Below are positions 21,503-29,764 of a stretch of DNA of 40,507 nt, piece after piece. Positions within the stretch are counted from its first letter, which is position 1. Every line of letters starts with the position of its first letter. The stretch is from a virus, in the IMG/VR virus record IMGVR_UViG_3300039456_000006, positions 1-40,507 of that record, one strand, 5' to 3'. The notes under the pieces were generated by a model. The model saw only the letters and a list, made by a program, of their open reading frames with translations. It searched no databases and was not told where the DNA came from. The translations under genes were made by a program, and so were the position numbers.

Positions 21503-23692
21503 TCACCTCGAGAGCATCCCTTGAATTGCGGCCGGGTTGCGCTCGATCACGTTTAGGATCGTGCGCTCGCCCGCGGTTGTGCCGATCGCGTCGAGGAGCT
21601 CGCCGGGATCGGTCTTGTTAATCACTGTCACGTTAGGAGCCGCGCCCCCGCCGTCGGCCTGATCCGGGCGCCGCACGCTTACGCGCTCGCCGGGCGAGGC
21701 TTTGAAGGCGACGAGCTTCGAGTCTGTGCCCCCGCCGCCGCCGACCGTGAAGTCGCCGCCTTGAGCGAAGCCCAAGAGCCCCCCGAGGAATCCACCGCCG
21801 CCGCCAAGACCGCCGAAGCCGCCGATCAATTGCTTCAAGAGCGAATTCGCCGCGAGCTTGGTTAGCTGCGAGAAAATGTCGGAGGCCAGATCACGGAAGT
21901 TAAACTTGCCCGTTTTGGCGAAGTCGACAAAGGCGTCGGAGAGCCCGTCGATCGCCGAGCCGATCCCTTCGGCCATAATGTCGCCCGCGGTTTGCGCCTC
22001 TTTGCCGAGGTCGATCAATTGCTCTTTCAAGCTCTTGACCTCGTCGATCTTGTCTTTGAGCGACTTCGTCGGAGCCTTCGAGGCGCCGCCCTTGGAGCCG
22101 CCGCCCGACGCCTCGGGATCGAAGGTCGGAGCGACGATCGCCTTCGCCGTGTCGCCGGGAGAATTGGCGATCTTGTCGACTGTGCGGTCGATCACGGAGT
22201 CGGCATAGTCGCCGACGGTATTGTCGAGGAAACTCTCGATCGCGCCCCCGGCTTCGCCGACAAAGTCGCGGCCGAAGTTTGCGCCGATCGTCTTCGCGGT
22301 GTCGCCGAGCGAAGCCGTGACGCCGTCGAAGTTGAAGCCGTCGAAGGCGCCCGAGAGCTCTTCCTTCGCCGCTGCGAATTCGCCCTTTAGCGCGAGCTTG
22401 ACCGAGGAGCCGACCGACGCCGCGGCGTTGCTGATCCCTTGGAAGGCGCCCTTCGCGGCTTCCCAAATTGCTTTGAAGTATCCGATCCAAGCGTCGGCGA
22501 AACTCTTCCCGACCGCGATCACGAAGTTAACGACCGACTTCGCGATCGAGCCGAAGCCGCCGAAGGCTTCCTTCGCGCTTCCGAGGATTGCTTTCGCGCC
22601 CTCGACGAAGCCCGAGAAGAGCGTCTTCGCCGCTTCCCAGACTGAGCCGATCACGCCGACGACGTCGCCGATCACGGTCTTGACGAGATCGAAGACGGTC
22701 ACGCTCGTATTGCCGAAGGTGACGGTTATCCCGAGGAGCTTCCCGATCGCGGCGCCGATCGCGACCGCGGCCGTCGCAAGAGCGAAGATCGGATTCGCGA
22801 GCACGGCGACCCGGAGAAGCCCGAGCCCTTTTATCAGGAGAGGAATCCCGACGGTCGCCAATCCAGCGACGGCGCCGAGAAGGGCGTCGGAGTTTTGAGT
22901 CAAGAAGTCGATCCCGACGGTCGCGGCTTTGAGCCCGGCCGTTAGTGCTGGCAAGAGTTTGCCCCCGACCTCTTCGGCGAGCTCTTTCGCCGCTTCTCCG
23001 GCCGTGTCGAGCGCGCCCGCGTATCCTTGCGCGGCCGCTGCACCGGCGCCGCCGAATTGAGACGAGAGCTCTTTAACGACAAGCTGTTGCGCCGCGAGGA
23101 GATCGCCGGATTTTACAAGCGCCTTGATCTGGTCTTTTTGCGCGTCGGTGAATTGCACGCCCGCCCGGGATAGGCCGTCGAGACCTTTCACCGGATCGTT
23201 AAGCGCCTTGCCAAGCTGCACGGCGTTTGTCCGAAGATTGCCGAAGCCCGCCTCGGCCAAGTCTTGAGCAAGCCCGAGCGTGTCGTCGAAGACGTCGCCC
23301 GCGACATTCTTAAACGTGAGAAGCACGCCCGCGGCGTCGCGTACCTCTTGCGTCGAGGCGAGAGTTTGGCGACCGATCTCGCGAGAGATTTTTGCAATAT
23401 CCTCGACCGACTTCCCGGCCGCGCCGCCGGTCGCGTTAATGATCCCTTGAAGCCGGGCGAATTGAGACTCGGCTCGAGCGGCGCCACCGATCACGGCACG
23501 CCAAACGGCACGCGCCGCCATGCCAGAGAGCGCGATCTTCGCGACGCGAGCCAAGTTGTTGAAGCTCGCGGCCGTGCGTTTCACGCTTTGGTTAATATCG
23601 TTTAGAGCTTTCTTGACCTCGCGCCCGCCGCTCTTCGAGCCGCTCGCGTCGATCACAAGTCTAACGTATCTGGTGACTCTTTCCGTTGCCAT
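21503..23692 (-). CDS. Tape measure protein
   Basis: A 729-residue protein of the expected type and place. It has an N-terminal helical part (KKALNDINQSVKRTAASFNN), the conserved NATGGAAGKSVEDIAKISRE, QTLASTQEVRDAAGVLLTF and AGFGNLRTNAVQLGKALNDP, hydrophobic segments (about residues 275-325 and near 395), then Gly-rich FGGLGGGGGFLGGLLGFAQ near the C terminus. It sets tail length and may form a channel during DNA entry. Using the general rule of about 0.15 nm per residue, a tail of about 110 nm is expected. Confidence 0.93.
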   Translation of the reverse strand: MATERVTRYVRLVIDASGSKSGGREVKKALNDINQSVKRTAASFNNLARVAKIALSGMAARAVWRAVIGGAARAESQFARLQGIINATGGAAGKSVEDIAKISREIGRQTLASTQEVRDAAGVLLTFKNVAGDVFDDTLGLAQDLAEAGFGNLRTNAVQLGKALNDPVKGLDGLSRAGVQFTDAQKDQIKALVKSGDLLAAQQLVVKELSSQFGGAGAAAAQGYAGALDTAGEAAKELAEEVGGKLLPALTAGLKAATVGIDFLTQNSDALLGAVAGLATVGIPLLIKGLGLLRVAVLANPIFALATAAVAIGAAIGKLLGITVTFGNTSVTVFDLVKTVIGDVVGVIGSVWEAAKTLFSGFVEGAKAILGSAKEAFGGFGSIAKSVVNFVIAVGKSFADAWIGYFKAIWEAAKGAFQGISNAAASVGSSVKLALKGEFAAAKEELSGAFDGFNFDGVTASLGDTAKTIGANFGRDFVGEAGGAIESFLDNTVGDYADSVIDRTVDKIANSPGDTAKAIVAPTFDPEASGGGSKGGASKAPTKSLKDKIDEVKSLKEQLIDLGKEAQTAGDIMAEGIGSAIDGLSDAFVDFAKTGKFNFRDLASDIFSQLTKLAANSLLKQLIGGFGGLGGGGGFLGGLLGFAQGGDFTVGGGGGTDSKLVAFKASPGERVSVRRPDQADGGGAAPNVTVINKTDPGELLDAIGTTAGERTILNVIERNPAAIQGMLSR

Positions 23693-23704
23693 GCTCGAAG
23701 CCTC

Positions 23705-24432
23705 TTATTGAGAGCTCTTTTCCTCGTGCTCGAGCCAAGCGGCGTCGAGTTCTCTCACAAGGTAGAGAAGGCCGTCGAGGCCGTCACCGGCCGGGACGTT
23801 GTTCACTTCGGCCCAAGTAATAACCGACGTGTAAGGAATAGGCCCGGAGCCGTTGAAGCCCGGAGCCCGGCACGAGTGACAATCGGTGAAACAATCCCAA
23901 GCCTCGGATTGCCAGAGATCGAGCTCGGGGCGATTGCGGAGAAGGCCGACCCGGCGACCGGCCGCGGCCGCACGCTCGAGCGCGGCCGCGTGCTTTCCGA
24001 CGGTCAATTCCCATCGGAGCCGGTCGGTTAGTTTTTTGCGTCGGCCTCGAGCTCTTCGCGCCGGAATGCCGCCGCGCTTTCCGCTTCGTTCCGAATAGCG
24101 TTGAAGAATTCGGGGAAGGCGACGAGCGCCTCGATCACGGCTTCGCGCTCGAATGGCACTTCTTTGCCGCCGATCGTCACGCCCCGCCAATCAAGGATAA
24201 CGGCCTCGGCGTAAATCCGAGCGAGGAGCCCGACGAGCTTCTCTTCGGAGATCGTGTCGGCCTCGATCTGTTGCCGGTGCGGCTTGAAGACCCGGCGCGC
24301 GGTGTTGCTGTATTTCTTATTTGCGCCCCCGGCGCGTCGGATCGTAACGACGGCGCCGTCGCCGAAGTCTATGTCGATTCCGGCCTCGGCCTCGAGGTCG
24401 TGATCTGTGCCAAATTTCTTTTGAAGGTCCAT
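23705..24432 (-). CDS. GT tail assembly chaperone made by -1 frameshift
   Basis: The frame downstream of gene G (24031-23705) encodes 108 more residues (LTDRLRWELTVGKHAAALER, then CFTDCHSCRAPGFNGSGP) and has no start with a ribosome site. A slip by -1 on AAAAAAC at 24037-24031 fuses it to G, giving about 242 residues. This is the lambda G/GT arrangement, in which a small fraction of ribosomes shift and GT recruits tail tube subunits to the tape measure. The C-terminal part holds CxxCHSC cysteines, perhaps a zinc site. Confidence 0.88.
24028..24432 (-). CDS. G tail assembly chaperone
   Basis: A 134-residue protein between tail tube and tape measure genes, the conserved place of G-type chaperones. 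It has an acidic, strand-forming N terminus (GTDHDLEAEAGIDIDFGDGA), a central basic part (RRVFKPHRQQ) and a helical C-terminal half ending AKN. The last codons GCA-AAA-AAC-TAA form a perfect -1 slippery site. It coats the tape measure during tail assembly. Confidence 0.85.
   Translation of the reverse strand: MDLQKKFGTDHDLEAEAGIDIDFGDGAVVTIRRAGGANKKYSNTARRVFKPHRQQIEADTISEEKLVGLLARIYAEAVILDWRGVTIGGKEVPFEREAVIEALVAFPEFFNAIRNEAESAAAFRREELEADAKN
24031..24037 (-). other. Programmed -1 ribosomal frameshift site
   Basis: The heptamer A-AAA-AAC is read in the G frame as gcA AAA AAC directly before TAA (24030-24028). It is one of the most efficient bacterial X-XXY-YYZ slippery sequences. The -1 frame is open for 108 residues to 23705. 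Confidence 0.9.
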
Positions 24433-24464
24433 AGCGAGAGTCTTTCTTTTTTGCGGGTTAGGGT

Positions 24465-24494
24465 GAGGCGCCCGGCCCGCAATCCGGGCGCCTC
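24465..24494 (-). terminator. Terminator between tail tube and chaperone genes
   Basis: An 11-bp perfect stem (GAGGCGCCCGG at 24465-24475 with its complement at 24484-24494) and an eight-base loop, 40 bp after the tail tube stop on the minus strand. The downstream sequence is only partly T-rich. It probably lowers expression of later tail genes relative to the abundant tube protein. Confidence 0.7.
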
Positions 24495-24533
24495 GTCTTC
24501 GGCCGAAAATTCACGCTTGCGGGCGTGTTTTCG

Positions 24534-25496
24534 TTAGCTGCCCGGGGCAGTCTTCACGATCTTGATCGAGCACCCCTCGGAAGGATCGAGGAGAGCGCGA
24601 AAGCCCATTTCGGCGACGACGTCTTCGCCGTTGCCACCCGCGACGCGACGGCCGGTCGTGAAGCGGATTCGGGGGAAGGTGATCGTGTAGGTGTTCGCCT
24701 GATCGTCGATCAAATCGAAGGAGATCGAGCTCTCGGCGCCTTGCACGAATTTGTCGTAAAGCGGCGCCGTGTCGGCGTCGAAGTATGCCGAGAGATTGCC
24801 TTCGATCTGGCGTTGCCCATATTTCACGCCGACCGCATCCTTAACGCCGATCGCCGCTTGCACGCTGGCGTTATTGTTGAGCGTGAAAGAGAGGCTCGAG
24901 TAATAGATCGAGCCCGCGACGCCGCCGACGGTGATATTCGCCACGTCGGGCGCCGCCATTGGCTTGCCGGAGCTCGGCGCGTTGTAGCTGGCGCCGGTGA
25001 TCTCGACCGAGTCCGTCGCCTCGCCTTTACCGAGGAAGTCGATCGACCCGGAAACGATCGCTTGTTGCTCGACCGTGAGGTTAAGCGAATTCGCGACCAT
25101 GCCGGAATAACGCGAATATTCCTTCGCGCCGCCGACGTCGAAGCTCTTCTCGATCGAGAGCGACTTCTTCGCCGTCCCGGCCTTGAGCTCCTCGAGGTCG
25201 TCGCCGGGCGTTGCCACGTCGAAAGCCCCGCGGAGCGCGTGCTCGAGGAGAAGATCGAAGCTCGAGCCGAAGGAAAGCTCGAAGTTGATCGGCCCGCTCG
25301 CCGAGGCGCCGACTTGCACTTCGTCGGTTACATCGGAAGCCGGAGAAATCTCCTCGCTCGTCGTCGTTTGAATGTCATAGACCAAGCCTTCGCCGGTCAT
25401 GCGAGCCCGCTCGAAAGTCGGGGTTGCGGGGGTAACGCCCCAAACCGACTCCTCGATAAACGAGAGCTCGGTTTCGCTGCTGTTTGCGTATGCCAT
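24534..25496 (-). CDS. Major tail tube protein
   Basis: A 320-residue protein rich in strands. It opens with SETELSFIEESVWGVTPATP, the usual start of Phage_tube_2-type tail tube proteins, and continues with MTGEGLVYDIQTTTSEEISP and INFELSFGSSFDLLLEHAL. The C-terminal part (NTYTITFPRIRFTTG) fits a strand pair lining the tube. Many copies stack into hexameric rings. A hairpin terminator follows, as expected for a highly expressed gene. Confidence 0.9.
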   Translation of the reverse strand: MAYANSSETELSFIEESVWGVTPATPTFERARMTGEGLVYDIQTTTSEEISPASDVTDEVQVGASASGPINFELSFGSSFDLLLEHALRGAFDVATPGDDLEELKAGTAKKSLSIEKSFDVGGAKEYSRYSGMVANSLNLTVEQQAIVSGSIDFLGKGEATDSVEITGASYNAPSSGKPMAAPDVANITVGGVAGSIYYSSLSFTLNNNASVQAAIGVKDAVGVKYGQRQIEGNLSAYFDADTAPLYDKFVQGAESSISFDLIDDQANTYTITFPRIRFTTGRRVAGGNGEDVVAEMGFRALLDPSEGCSIKIVKTAPGS

Positions 25497-25520
25497 GATA
25501 TGAAACCTTTCGTCGGCTTG

Positions 25521-25949
25521 TTACGCTTGAATTTCGAGGCGATAGCTTGCCTCGATCGTTGCCCGGAAAAAGCGACCGTTGTCGTCGCCGTCTCCGGTAT
25601 CCGGGGGCGATACGTTTTCGATCACGGTCCCGCCCGGGAGTCTCTTTGCCCGGAAGATCGCGCGCACCTCGTCGGCGATCTCGAGGGCGCGGTCGTCGCC
25701 GCGTCCCGCCCGGGTAAATGTGTGAATGAAGGCGACGCCGTTCTCGCGGAATAGCCGTTGCCCTTCGCCACCGGCCGAGACTTGCTCCTCGGTCCCGGGG
25801 AGAAACTCGATCGTTATCCATTCGTCGGGGCGATCTTCGTCGCGCACCTTTTTGTTGATTGTCTCGAGGAAGGGCGCCGAGACGTCGGTCGCCGTGATCG
25901 CGCCCGCGAGCGTTTGGCGAATGTCGTTGCGCACGGTTAGCGAGCTCAT
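25521..25949 (-). CDS. Tail terminator protein
   Basis: A 142-residue alpha/beta protein (TVRNDIRQTLAGAITATDVS, DEWITIEFLPGTEEQVSAGG, AFIHTFTRAGRG) similar in size and pattern to DUF4128 tail terminator proteins. It lies between the neck protein and the tube protein, the usual place of the ring that caps the tail and joins it to the head. It overlaps the upstream gene by ATGA. Confidence 0.75.
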   Translation of the reverse strand: MSSLTVRNDIRQTLAGAITATDVSAPFLETINKKVRDEDRPDEWITIEFLPGTEEQVSAGGEGQRLFRENGVAFIHTFTRAGRGDDRALEIADEVRAIFRAKRLPGGTVIENVSPPDTGDGDDNGRFFRATIEASYRLEIQA

Positions 25950-26572
25950 AGGAAAGCGCCCCCTTGTCTTAGGTAAATAATCGGCGAGGGCACGGCCATT
26001 AACGAGCCGCCCTTGCGGTTGGTCCTGACGACGCTCTTCCCGTCCTTCGGGACCGTGTAAGAGAATGTGAGCCGGGCGCTCTTCCCGAAGGCGCTCTTCG
26101 CCTTGCGAAAAGTCGGCTTGAAGATTCCGCCCTTCGCTTTCAATGAAAGACCGTTCTCGACCTTCCGGCCGTAGGGCGAGACCGTGTAAAAGTTAACCTC
26201 GGTCGTGCCCGGGGGAATCTGTTTATAGCCTTCGAAGACGCCCGCGCCCGGGACATACATCTTCAAATCTTTCTGATAATCGCCCGAGAGCTCGATCCGG
26301 TCGGCCATGCGATTGAGCTCGGTCCAGATGTAAGCGATCACGTCGTCGAGCGCCTCGGCCGCATATTCAATCTTTCCGAAGAGCTTAACGGCCGTGTCGG
26401 GCTTTCCGAAGCGGTTGTCGGTGAAGACTTGCTTCTTCTTCCAAGAGGGATCGCCCCTCGAGGCGTCGAGGAGCTCGGCCCGGGCGATCTTTGTGTGACG
26501 CTTGCGAAAGTCGCCGAGTGCGACCTTCTCAATATCTTTTTGATCCTTAAAAGGGAGCGTTGTCGTTGCCAT
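25946..26572 (-). CDS. Neck / tail completion protein
   Basis: A 208-residue basic protein. ATG 26572 is chosen over a longer frame to 26605 because a GA-rich ribosome site precedes it and the longer form would overlap the upstream gene. The N terminus is helical and charged (FKDQKDIEKVALGDFRKRH); the rest contains SGDYQKDLKMYVPGAGVFEG and ARLTFSYTVPKDG. By position it should be a head-tail joining or tail completion protein. The exact family was not recognised. Confidence 0.65.
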   Translation of the reverse strand: MATTTLPFKDQKDIEKVALGDFRKRHTKIARAELLDASRGDPSWKKKQVFTDNRFGKPDTAVKLFGKIEYAAEALDDVIAYIWTELNRMADRIELSGDYQKDLKMYVPGAGVFEGYKQIPPGTTEVNFYTVSPYGRKVENGLSLKAKGGIFKPTFRKAKSAFGKSARLTFSYTVPKDGKSVVRTNRKGGSLMAVPSPIIYLRQGGAFL

Positions 26573-26576
26573 GCCT

Positions 26577-26903
26577 TCACCCCTCGACCGCGAGCGCGTA
26601 AGCAAGCGCGACGCCGCCCGCGGCGCGCGTGTGAGGGTCTTCGGCCGTGATCGCGTAGGTCTTGCCCCGCATCTTCACGAGGTCGCCTTCTCGCGGCTCT
26701 CCGAAGGTCTCGAGGCCGTGGTTTAGGAGCAAGATCGAGAAGCTCGACTTCTGGATCGCGCCGACGAGATCGGGGCGAGCGTGAGCCGTGACCTTCGCCA
26801 AGAGATCGACGACCGAGGTCGAGCCGTCTTCCTTCTCGATCTCGATTAGATCGGTCGCGCCTCGAGCGAATGCCCGGCGATATGCGGCGAGAGCCCGGCT
26901 CAT
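26577..26903 (-). CDS. Head-tail joining protein (by position)
   Basis: A 108-residue protein with a helical N terminus (RALAAYRRAFARGATD) and a beta-rich C-terminal half containing LLLNHGLETFGEPREGDLVK and GKTYAITAEDPHT, a pattern like small head closure (stopper) proteins with an SH3-like barrel. It starts by ATGA overlap with the connector gene. The role is inferred from gene order. Confidence 0.65.
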   Translation of the reverse strand: MSRALAAYRRAFARGATDLIEIEKEDGSTSVVDLLAKVTAHARPDLVGAIQKSSFSILLLNHGLETFGEPREGDLVKMRGKTYAITAEDPHTRAAGGVALAYALAVEG

Positions 26904-27484
26904 GCGATCCTCGGCGAGCGATAGGGATCGAGGAGATCGAAGGCCGACTTCGGCACGGTGTCCGTATTGCCTTGAATGTAAGTGACCGAGTGCACACCGG
27001 GCACGCTCTCGGATTGCACGCTCGGGTCGCGATCCTTCGCGAAGCGCCGGAGCTTGACGATCTCGGCGACCGCGCTCTCGAATGCGAGGGGAAGATCACG
27101 ATCGGGATCGTCGAGGATATATCCGCTCTCGAGCTTGATCTCGATCTCGCCGACGAAGGCTTTCCCATAGGGCGCCCGGATCACGCCCCACGGCGTGAAG
27201 GCGAAGCCGGTCCCGGCGTCGATCCGAAAGTCGTCGTCGAGCCAAACCTCGCCCTCGACTGTGACCTTTGTCACGGCGTGCAAGGGTAGGGCGTCGACCA
27301 TAACGAAGGCCGCGGCCTCGACGCTATGGAGTCGGATCGTGCGCGCCTCGCGCTCGATCTCATAACCGACGACGCTCGCCACTTGAGCCGACGCGATCAA
27401 GATCGCCCGGTCGAGAAATGCGTCCTCGTCGGTGCCCTCGATCCCGAGGTCGAGCTTCAAGTTTTCAAGCGTCGTCAATTTCAT
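26900..27484 (-). CDS. Head-tail connector (adaptor, gp6-like)
   Basis: A 194-residue protein. LENLKLDLGIEGTDEDAFLD and RAILIASAQVASVVGYEIE match the helical N-terminal part of HK97 gp6-like adaptors, and AFESAVAEIVKLRRFAKDRD the later helix. Here a beta-rich insert of about 80 residues lies between them, so it is longer than HK97 gp6 (about 110 residues). It forms the ring under the portal. Its start immediately follows the upstream stop. Confidence 0.8.
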   Translation of the reverse strand: MKLTTLENLKLDLGIEGTDEDAFLDRAILIASAQVASVVGYEIEREARTIRLHSVEAAAFVMVDALPLHAVTKVTVEGEVWLDDDFRIDAGTGFAFTPWGVIRAPYGKAFVGEIEIKLESGYILDDPDRDLPLAFESAVAEIVKLRRFAKDRDPSVQSESVPGVHSVTYIQGNTDTVPKSAFDLLDPYRSPRIA

Positions 27485-27793
27485 TTATTCGCCCTCGTCT
27501 TCGGGGGCGTCGTCGCCGTCTGGCGCGTCGTCGGGCTCGGTTGTGCCCTCGAGCTCTTTCTCGAGCGCCTTCAATTTGGCGAGGCGAGCGATCTCTTCGC
27601 AGTCTTCGCGGCGCTTTTCGTCGGCGTCGACGCGAGCCTTGACGGCTTTCTTCGCCGCGGCGTCGAGGGGCTCGGCATGGCCGCAAGCGCCCCATTGCGC
27701 GAGCACGTCGACCGGCACGTCGTCGCCGTCGACCTCGGCCTTCGAGGCGAGGTTGTATTGACCGGCGACCGAAATATTCATGCGGAATTTCAT
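27485..27793 (-). CDS. Small acidic protein after the capsid gene
   Basis: A 102-residue protein. The N-terminal half has strands (FRMNISVAGQYNLASKAEV) and one CxH (ACGHAEP); the middle is a charged helix; the last 20 residues are strongly acidic (PDDAPDGDDAPEDEGE). It follows the capsid gene and a strong hairpin. Candidates are a capsid decoration or head-maturation protein. No family recognised. Confidence 0.7.
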   Translation of the reverse strand: MKFRMNISVAGQYNLASKAEVDGDDVPVDVLAQWGACGHAEPLDAAAKKAVKARVDADEKRREDCEEIARLAKLKALEKELEGTTEPDDAPDGDDAPEDEGE

Positions 27794-27827
27794 CGGGTTT
27801 TCTTTCGTTGGAAAAGGGGAAGGGAGA

Positions 27828-27847
27828 GGGGGCGCCGAAGCGCCCCC
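27828..27847 (-). terminator. Terminator after the major capsid gene
   Basis: GGGGGCGC (27828-27835) and GCGCCCCC (27840-27847) form a perfect 8-bp stem, which on the minus strand closes a very stable TTCG loop and is followed by a pyrimidine tract ending CCCCTTTTCC. It lies six bases after the capsid stop and should favour capsid over downstream expression. Confidence 0.8.
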
Positions 27848-27853
27848 GCCCGG

Positions 27854-29101
27854 TTAGGCCGTGATCTCGAGAGCCTTGATCGGCTTATCGCCCGCATCCA
27901 TCAAGAAACCGCCGTGACGCTCGGCCACATGGAATCCGACTTGCAAGAATTCGGCGTAACGCTCGGTTAGGCGCTGCATCATTGGCGAGCCCGCATCGCG
28001 GATAAGGTAATTTTTGAAATTACCGTAAGCGATCGGAGTTGCGCTCGCGACGACGCCGGGCATTTCCTGCACGACCGCATAAGGCTTGCCGAGGATAGTC
28101 GACGGCTCGCCCACGCGAGTCGACTCGACCCAAATCGGCTTGCCTTCGGCGTCCTTCATTTTCCGCGCGGCCTTCAAAGCTGCGTCGGAAATTGCGAAGC
28201 CGGATTGCGCCCGGTGCTCGGGGTCGATCGCGTGTTGCAGTTCGACGAGGTCTTCCCAAGTGAAGACGCCCGCGCCCGCGGTTGCGACTGTGTCGATCCC
28301 GGTCAAGAAGCCCTTCGGCTGTGTCGTGCCGTTGCCCGTCGCATAGTGCGCGTTTTCAGTGCGCGCGATCCGCTTCGCCAAACGAGAGGGCAAGAAGCCG
28401 TCGAAGGAGAAGAAGGAGTCTTCGAGCAATTGCAGCGACATACGCACGATTCCCGAGTGATACATGAATGTACCAAACGACTCTTGACCGAAGTCGAAGG
28501 TCGTCTCGGAGCCCGCGGTGCCTTCGTCCAGAATGGCGCCGGAGGTTGCCCCGGTGTCGTCGTTCGTCGGGACTTCGATCGGAGCGCCGTTAGCGGTCTT
28601 GATGATCGTCGCCAAGGGACGAATCCCACCGAATGCGAGCTTTGCTTCCTCGAGCTTTGCGATAAAGTTCTCGGGGATAAGGAAGCCCGCGCCGTTAGCG
28701 CCGGTGCCCATAGCTGCACGAATTTCCGGGGTCATTTGTGCGGCGCGTTGCTGCATCATTTGACGAGCTTCGTCGGAAGCGCCGCCCATGCCGAATTGCA
28801 TCCAATCCAAGAAGGCGCGCTCTTCGTCGATCCCGGCTTCGGTTGCCTGATCGACCGAAACATTCTCACGACCGGCGCGGCGCTCGGCCACGTCGACGAG
28901 GGATCGCTCGGCCGCTTCGACGGCCTCGTGCCGCACAATGTCGGCATTCATGGAATCAACGTCGGCAAGCATGTTGTCGACTTCGACATTTGCCGCGGTG
29001 CGATCTTCGACGCTCATGTCGTCGGTGATCGCCTCGATCTTGGCGCGTGCTTGTGTGGCGATGATCGCCTTGCGCTCGCGCAGTTCGGTGAGCTTAGACA
29101 T
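27854..29101 (-). CDS. Major capsid protein, HK97 fold
   Basis: A 415-residue protein. Residues 1 to about 100 form a charged coiled-coil delta domain (SKLTELRERKAIIATQARAK) that the prohead protease should remove. The rest carries the HK97 signature regions: IRAAMGTGANGAGFLIPENF, MYHSGIVRMSLQLLEDS, ATGNGTTQPKGFLTGIDT, GKPYAVVQEMPG and the C-terminal FLQVGFHVAERHGGFL. It builds the icosahedral head. The gene order protease-capsid-connector is conserved in HK97-like phages. Confidence 0.96.
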   Translation of the reverse strand: MSKLTELRERKAIIATQARAKIEAITDDMSVEDRTAANVEVDNMLADVDSMNADIVRHEAVEAAERSLVDVAERRAGRENVSVDQATEAGIDEERAFLDWMQFGMGGASDEARQMMQQRAAQMTPEIRAAMGTGANGAGFLIPENFIAKLEEAKLAFGGIRPLATIIKTANGAPIEVPTNDDTGATSGAILDEGTAGSETTFDFGQESFGTFMYHSGIVRMSLQLLEDSFFSFDGFLPSRLAKRIARTENAHYATGNGTTQPKGFLTGIDTVATAGAGVFTWEDLVELQHAIDPEHRAQSGFAISDAALKAARKMKDAEGKPIWVESTRVGEPSTILGKPYAVVQEMPGVVASATPIAYGNFKNYLIRDAGSPMMQRLTERYAEFLQVGFHVAERHGGFLMDAGDKPIKALEITA

Positions 29102-29149
29102 TTGGGAATCCTTTTCTTTGTCATTGCTCGACGGGTAACGCCCGCCTCG

Positions 29150-29764
29150 TTACGCTCCGGCGAGCCGAAGACGTTTCTTAGCGAGCTCGCGGGTCTCTTC
29201 TGCCGAAAGACCTTTGCGCTCGTCATTCTGTGCCCGGGCGACCTCGAGGCCGCGCGCTGCGATCGTTGTGTCGGGGTAGGCTGGCCGACCGACGGCCGAG
29301 ACCTCGAAGAGCTCGACGTCTTCGAGCGTGCGGAGATACGGCGCCGCCTCGTCGTCGGGCTCTTCCCAAGTGTCCTTTTTGACTCGGAAGCCGAAACTCA
29401 TTCCGGCCACCAATCCCGAGCGCACCTCTTCGAGCATGTCGCGCCCGGTCGTGGTGTCGGGAAGGTCGATCTCGACCCGGAGCCCCTTCGGATCGTCAAA
29501 CATGCGAAGCGAGCCGTTGCCCTGACGAGCGAGGCGCTTTGCGTGATCGTGATCCGCGAGAGCGAAAACGTCGTGCTGCCCGTCGAATGCGCGCTTGAAT
29601 GCGCCCGGGGCGATACGCTCGACGAAGCCGCCGAGGTCGTGCGAGTCTTTCTCATACATCGCCGCGAAGCCCTCGAGCGTGCGGCTCTCTTCGTCGCCGT
29701 CCTTCGCCCGGAGCTCGATCGAGCCAACCGTGAAGCGGCGCTCGAGATCACTCTTCTTTGTCAT
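29150..29764 (-). CDS. Prohead protease, HK97 gp4-like (S78)
   Basis: A 204-residue serine protease. Catalytic residues are visible: His in ALADHDHAKRLAR (His72 or His74) and Ser123 in GLVAGMSFGFRV, followed by LRTLEDVELFEVSAVGRPAY typical of the family. It cleaves capsid delta domains during head maturation. ATG 29764 (MTKKSDLERRF) is used; a longer frame to 29836 is a shadow of the portal gene, whose 3' end it overlaps by 17 bp. Confidence 0.94.
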   Translation of the reverse strand: MTKKSDLERRFTVGSIELRAKDGDEESRTLEGFAAMYEKDSHDLGGFVERIAPGAFKRAFDGQHDVFALADHDHAKRLARQGNGSLRMFDDPKGLRVEIDLPDTTTGRDMLEEVRSGLVAGMSFGFRVKKDTWEEPDDEAAPYLRTLEDVELFEVSAVGRPAYPDTTIAARGLEVARAQNDERKGLSAEETRELAKKRLRLAGA

